Under the pieces are notes generated by a model. It saw only the letters and a program-made list of their open reading frames with translations. It had not been told where the DNA came from and did no database searches. From positions 124,001 through 188,000 of the forward strand of contig BAABNI010000003.1 in assembly GCA_040365065.1 (NCBI GenBank): a DNA stretch of 64,000 nt, read 5' to 3'. The DNA comes from Pelagadaptatus aseana (GTDB taxonomy: Bacteria > Pseudomonadota > Gammaproteobacteria > Pseudomonadales > Cellvibrionaceae). This document shows positions 60,907 through 64,000 of this stretch, piece by piece. The position numbers and the translations under genes were made by a program. Every line of letters starts with the position of its first letter. Within the stretch, counting starts at the first letter, position 1.

Positions 60907-63269
60907 CCACCTTTTTTCTTGGCGGCCTGGGCAAACAAGGCCGCCATACCGCCCTGATCCCCACCGGACTTGCCGCCACCGGACTGCTGCTTGCCACCGA
61001 AGCTGCGCTGCTGGGACTGCTTGCGCCCACCGCGACGCTCACCGCCAATGGAGGTTTGCTCACCGGGCTTGTCGTCCAGTCGCATGGACAATCCAACGCG
61101 CTTGCGGGCCACATCCACTTCCATCACCAACACCTTGACGATATCACCGGCCTTGACCACTTCGCGAGGGTCTTTGACAAAGTTGTGGGACAGAGCAGAG
61201 ATATGCACCAAACCATCCTGATGCACGCCCACATCGACAAAGGCGCCAAAGTTAGTGACATTGGTGACGGTGCCTTCCAACACCATACCCGGTTTCAGAT
61301 CAGAGATTTTTTCCACACCGTCCTGAAACTTGGCGGTCTTGAATTCCGGGCGAGGGTCGCGGCCGGGCTTATCCAGCTCGGAAATAATGTCTTTAACGGT
61401 AGGCACACCAAACTGCTCATCGGTGTACTCGGTCGCTTTCAAACCCCGCAGAAAACCGCTGTCACCCAGCAAGCCTTTGATCTCGCGACCATTAACCGAA
61501 GCGATCTTTTCCACCACCGAATAGGATTCCGGGTGCACCGCGGAGGCATCCAGCGGGTTCACACCATTGGCCACGCGCAAGAAGCCTGCGGCCTGCTCAA
61601 AGGTTTTGTCACCAAAGCGCGCCACTTTTTTCAGTTCGTCACGGCTCTTGAAGGCACCGTTGAGGTCGCGATAATCGACAATATTGTTGGCAATGGTCTG
61701 ATTCAAACCGGACACCGCCGCCAGCAGCGGTGCCGAAGCGGTATTCACTTCAACCCCCACCGCGTTCACACAATCTTCCACCACAGCATCCAGTGAGCGG
61801 GCCAACTGGGTTTGCGACACGTCGTGCTGATACTGGCCAACCCCAATGGATTTGGGTTCGATCTTCACCAGCTCCGCCAGTGGATCCTGCAAACGACGCG
61901 CAATGGAAATGGCACCGCGAATGGTCACGTCCAGATCCGGAAATTCCTTGGCGGCAAATTCGGACGCCGAGTACACCGACGCTCCCGCCTCATTGACCAT
62001 CACCTTTTGAGCGGTGATCTCCTTGTGATCGCGCAGGACGTCACCGACAAACTTGTCGGTCTCACGCGAAGCCGTGCCGTTACCAATGGCAATCAAGCCG
62101 ACATTGTGCTTCTTACACAGAGCGGCCAGTACCAGCTCCGCTTCCCGCACTTTATTCTGCGGAGGATTGGGGAAGATGGCACCGTGATCCAGCACCTTGC
62201 CAGTGGCATCCACCACCGCCACTTTGACCCCGGTGCGCAAGCCGGGATCGAGACCAATGGTGGCCTTTTGACCAGCTGGCGCGGCCAGCAGCAAATCCTT
62301 GAGGTTACTGGCGAACACTTTGATCGCCTCCTCTTCGGCGCGCTCGCGCACCTCGCCCATCAGATCCGTCTCCAGATGGGTCAACAATTTCACCCGCCAA
62401 GTCCAGCGCACCACTTCCGCCAGCCACTTGTCAGCCGCACGCCCCTGATCGCTGATGCTCCAGTGATCGGCAATCATGGCCTCGCAGGGGTGACCGGTCT
62501 GGCGGGCATCTTCCTCGCCCAGAGTAATGGCGATACTGAGAAAGCCCTCGTTGCGGCCGCGAAAAATCGCCAGCGCCCGGTGAGAAGGGATGTCTTTGAG
62601 GGGTTCATCGTGCTCGAAGTAATCCTGAAACTTGGCCGCTTCGGCCTGCTTGCCTTCCAACACCCGCACCGTCACTACGCCATCGGCTTTGAGAAAATCG
62701 CGCAGGCGTCCCAGCAGGGTCGCATCCTCACTGAAACGCTCCATCAGGATCTGTTTGGCGCCATCCAGAGCCGCCTTGAGATCGGTAATCTTGGCCGCTT
62801 CTTCGCTGCCGTCGTTACACTCACCAGCAACGATGTATTTGGCCGCTTCAGCTTCCGGGGCCAGGGTCGGATCGGCCAACAACGCATCCGCCAGTGGCTC
62901 CAGCCCCGCTTCACGGGCGATCTGGGCCTTGGTGCGACGCTTGGGCTTGTAGGGCAAGTACAAATCTTCCAGCCGGTTCTTGGTTTCCGCAGCGTTGATG
63001 TCCGCTTCCAGCTCGGGGGTCATTTTGCCCTGCTCATCAATGCTTTTGAGAATCGCCGCACGGCGCTCCTCCAGCTCGCGCAAATAGCGCAGGCGCTCTT
63101 CCAGCGTCCGCATCTGCGTGTCGTCCAACCCGCCGGTCACCTCTTTGCGGTAACGGGCAATAAAGGGCACGGTGGCACCTTCGTCCAGCAACGCCACGGC
63201 GGCATCAACCTGACGTTCCTGAGCATTCAATTCTTCGGCAATACGGGCGGAAATACTTTTCATAGACAA
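60897..63269 (-). CDS. tex: Tex, S1-domain RNA-binding transcription accessory protein
   Basis: 790 residues. Order of domains: N-terminal helical Tex region (VPFIARYRKEVTGGLDDTQMR split across it), YqgF-like domain (KATIGLDPGLRTGVKVAVVD and GNGTASRETDKFV), helix-hairpin-helix domain (SIGVGQYQHDVSQTQL to LNQTIANNIVDYRD), and an S1 domain near 650-725 (GMVLEGTVTNVTNFGAFVDV, HQDGLVHISALS). A Gly/Ser/Gln-rich basic tail follows. Tex binds nucleic acids and associates with transcription; exact role unsettled. Confidence 0.96.
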   Translation of the reverse strand: MSMKSISARIAEELNAQERQVDAAVALLDEGATVPFIARYRKEVTGGLDDTQMRTLEERLRYLRELEERRAAILKSIDEQGKMTPELEADINAAETKNRLEDLYLPYKPKRRTKAQIAREAGLEPLADALLADPTLAPEAEAAKYIVAGECNDGSEEAAKITDLKAALDGAKQILMERFSEDATLLGRLRDFLKADGVVTVRVLEGKQAEAAKFQDYFEHDEPLKDIPSHRALAIFRGRNEGFLSIAITLGEEDARQTGHPCEAMIADHWSISDQGRAADKWLAEVVRWTWRVKLLTHLETDLMGEVRERAEEEAIKVFASNLKDLLLAAPAGQKATIGLDPGLRTGVKVAVVDATGKVLDHGAIFPNPPQNKVREAELVLAALCKKHNVGLIAIGNGTASRETDKFVGDVLRDHKEITAQKVMVNEAGASVYSASEFAAKEFPDLDVTIRGAISIARRLQDPLAELVKIEPKSIGVGQYQHDVSQTQLARSLDAVVEDCVNAVGVEVNTASAPLLAAVSGLNQTIANNIVDYRDLNGAFKSRDELKKVARFGDKTFEQAAGFLRVANGVNPLDASAVHPESYSVVEKIASVNGREIKGLLGDSGFLRGLKATEYTDEQFGVPTVKDIISELDKPGRDPRPEFKTAKFQDGVEKISDLKPGMVLEGTVTNVTNFGAFVDVGVHQDGLVHISALSHNFVKDPREVVKAGDIVKVLVMEVDVARKRVGLSMRLDDKPGEQTSIGGERRGGRKQSQQRSFGGKQQSGGGKSGGDQGGMAALFAQAAKKKGGRL

Positions 63270-63356
63270 CTACTCAAACAAACTTTCGAAACAACTTTCA
63301 AGGCAAAACAGACGCTCTATGGCGCTCTTTTTATTGGACTGACAAATACCACAGAC

Positions 63357-63375
63357 ATGCCAGAAGGCCTGGCAT
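63357..63375. repeat. small perfect hairpin upstream of the RND adaptor
   Basis: ATGCCAG and CTGGCAT pair around AAGGC. No T-run on either side. Lies in the 236-bp divergent gap between tex and the adaptor gene, where no gene is otherwise seen. Confidence 0.35.
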
Positions 63376-63505
63376 TATGCGCAAATCAACATGCCAGCGA
63401 CAGCCTTGTTTTTACAAATCTTTTATGGCTGCCAATACTTCCCATAGGTATGATCAAATTTGCTGTTTTCAACCTTCTTACAAATATAAAAAACAGGACA
63501 TTTCA

Positions 63506-64000
63506 GTGTCACGGATCAGATCGCTGCGCACCCCCATGCTTATGCTGGCCATTGGCCTGCCCCTGTTATTTGCCATTGCCACCCTCAAACCAAAACCCCA
63601 ACCTCAACCACTGGCACCGGCGGCCCCTCTGGCCATCCAGGTCAGCTATGCCGAACCACAGGAGTGGCGTCTGCAGGCCCAGTCGCAAGGCACGGTGGAG
63701 CCCAAGCGGGACATCAATCTGGTGGCGGAGGTTTCCGGAAGAATCATCGAGGTATCACCCAAATTTGTCAGCGGCGGCAACTTCAAGGCCGGCGAAACCC
63801 TGGTCAAAATTGACGACCGCGATTATCACTTCGCCCTGATCCGGGCGCAGGCCCGGGTGGCCGACGCCCGCCAACTGCTGGCATCCGAGCAGGGCCGGGC
63901 GCGCCAAGCCAAGCGCGAGTGGCGCGATCTGGGCAACCAGCAGGCCAATGATCTGTTTCTGCGCAAACCGCAACTGGCCTCGGCCCAAGCCAACCTGCAA
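63506..64000 (+). CDS. RND efflux periplasmic adaptor (HlyD family), 3' end missing
   Basis: Starts at GTG 63506 (AGGA eight bases before) and runs in frame to the right edge, 165 codons. A hydrophobic segment (about 11-28, MLMLAIGLPLLFAIATL) anchors it; then a Pro-rich stretch, the lipoyl-like half VEPKRDINLVAEVSGRIIEV with GGNFKAGETLVKIDDRDY, and the start of the alpha-hairpin (ALIRAQARVADARQLLASEQ). This is the membrane-fusion subunit of an RND exporter; the pump gene should follow outside the window. Substrate unknown. Divergent from tex. Confidence 0.88.
   Translation, partial: MSRIRSLRTPMLMLAIGLPLLFAIATLKPKPQPQPLAPAAPLAIQVSYAEPQEWRLQAQSQGTVEPKRDINLVAEVSGRIIEVSPKFVSGGNFKAGETLVKIDDRDYHFALIRAQARVADARQLLASEQGRARQAKREWRDLGNQQANDLFLRKPQLASAQANLQ

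Noticed and set aside
61812..63839. Long open frame (675 codons) on the plus strand
   Set aside because: It runs antisense to tex across nearly its full length; the product is low-complexity His/Gln/Arg/Leu and shows no domain. Its tail also passes through the start of the RND adaptor in another frame.
1..64000. tRNA, rRNA, IS elements, CRISPR arrays, prophage
   Set aside because: No cloverleaf, rRNA stretch, transposase, integrase or regularly spaced repeat was recognised when reading the gaps.

Overview
The window reads as chromosomal DNA of a free-living, probably marine gammaproteobacterium close to the Pseudomonadales/Cellvibrionales. The grounds are gene order: ubiI-ubiH-pepP-ygfB beside zapA-6S RNA-ygfA; a complete pilGHIJK-chpABC twitching-chemotaxis operon next to gshB-tonB3-yqgE-ruvX as in Pseudomonas; and a TonB2/TtpC-type energy-transduction operon with DUF3450 and TPR proteins, common in marine gammaproteobacteria. 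Genes are densely packed. I saw no rRNA, tRNA, insertion sequence, prophage or CRISPR array.

Layout. 1-7 kb: ubiquinone hydroxylases ubiI (cut by the window edge) and ubiH, pepP and ygfB on the minus strand; a ZapB-like gene, zapA, 6S RNA, ygfA and a YjbR-type gene on the plus strand; then a membrane-anchored EEP phosphoesterase. 7.1-7.6 kb: a UmuD-like gene behind a textbook SOS box, but with both protease catalytic residues replaced. 7.6-13 kb: the S-adenosylmethionine cycle operon sahR-metK-ahcY-metF-rsmE behind a 30-bp perfect palindromic operator. 13-26 kb: an HDOD gene converging on the pilGHIJK-chpABC operon (minus strand), whose ChpA is a 2021-residue hybrid kinase. 26-29 kb: gshB, tonB3-like, yqgE, ruvX. 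29-34.7 kb (minus): DUF3450, TtpC-like ExbB, ExbB, ExbD, TonB, TPR protein and a second ExbD, closed by a terminator shared with ruvX.

35-46 kb (minus): folA, thyA and lgt. These are normally neighbours, but here folA and thyA are split by an 8-kb block of three genes: a BvgS-like hybrid kinase with three periplasmic binding domains, a TIGR03032/DUF4915 protein and an autotransporter. This block is my best candidate for an undescribed sensing and surface-display system.

45.5-64 kb: a TauE/SafE permease, a TANGO2-like protein, a YcbB-type L,D-transpeptidase, an orphan periplasmic binding protein, a Tat-exported YcbK-type peptidase, an LpxL-type acyltransferase, ptsP-rppH (minus), a HAD-IB phosphatase, an imelysin-like lipoprotein, rlmI, a second HDOD protein, gshA, an unrecognised 88-residue gene, tex, and the start of an RND efflux adaptor cut by the right edge.

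Several sets of genes work together. sahR-metK-ahcY-metF makes and recycles SAM, and RsmE consumes it. PilG/PilH with PilI/PilJ/PilK/ChpABC should steer type IV pili, with tonB3 alongside. gshA and gshB, both present, supply glutathione. folA and thyA cooperate in dTMP synthesis, fed by ygfA and metF in the folate pool.
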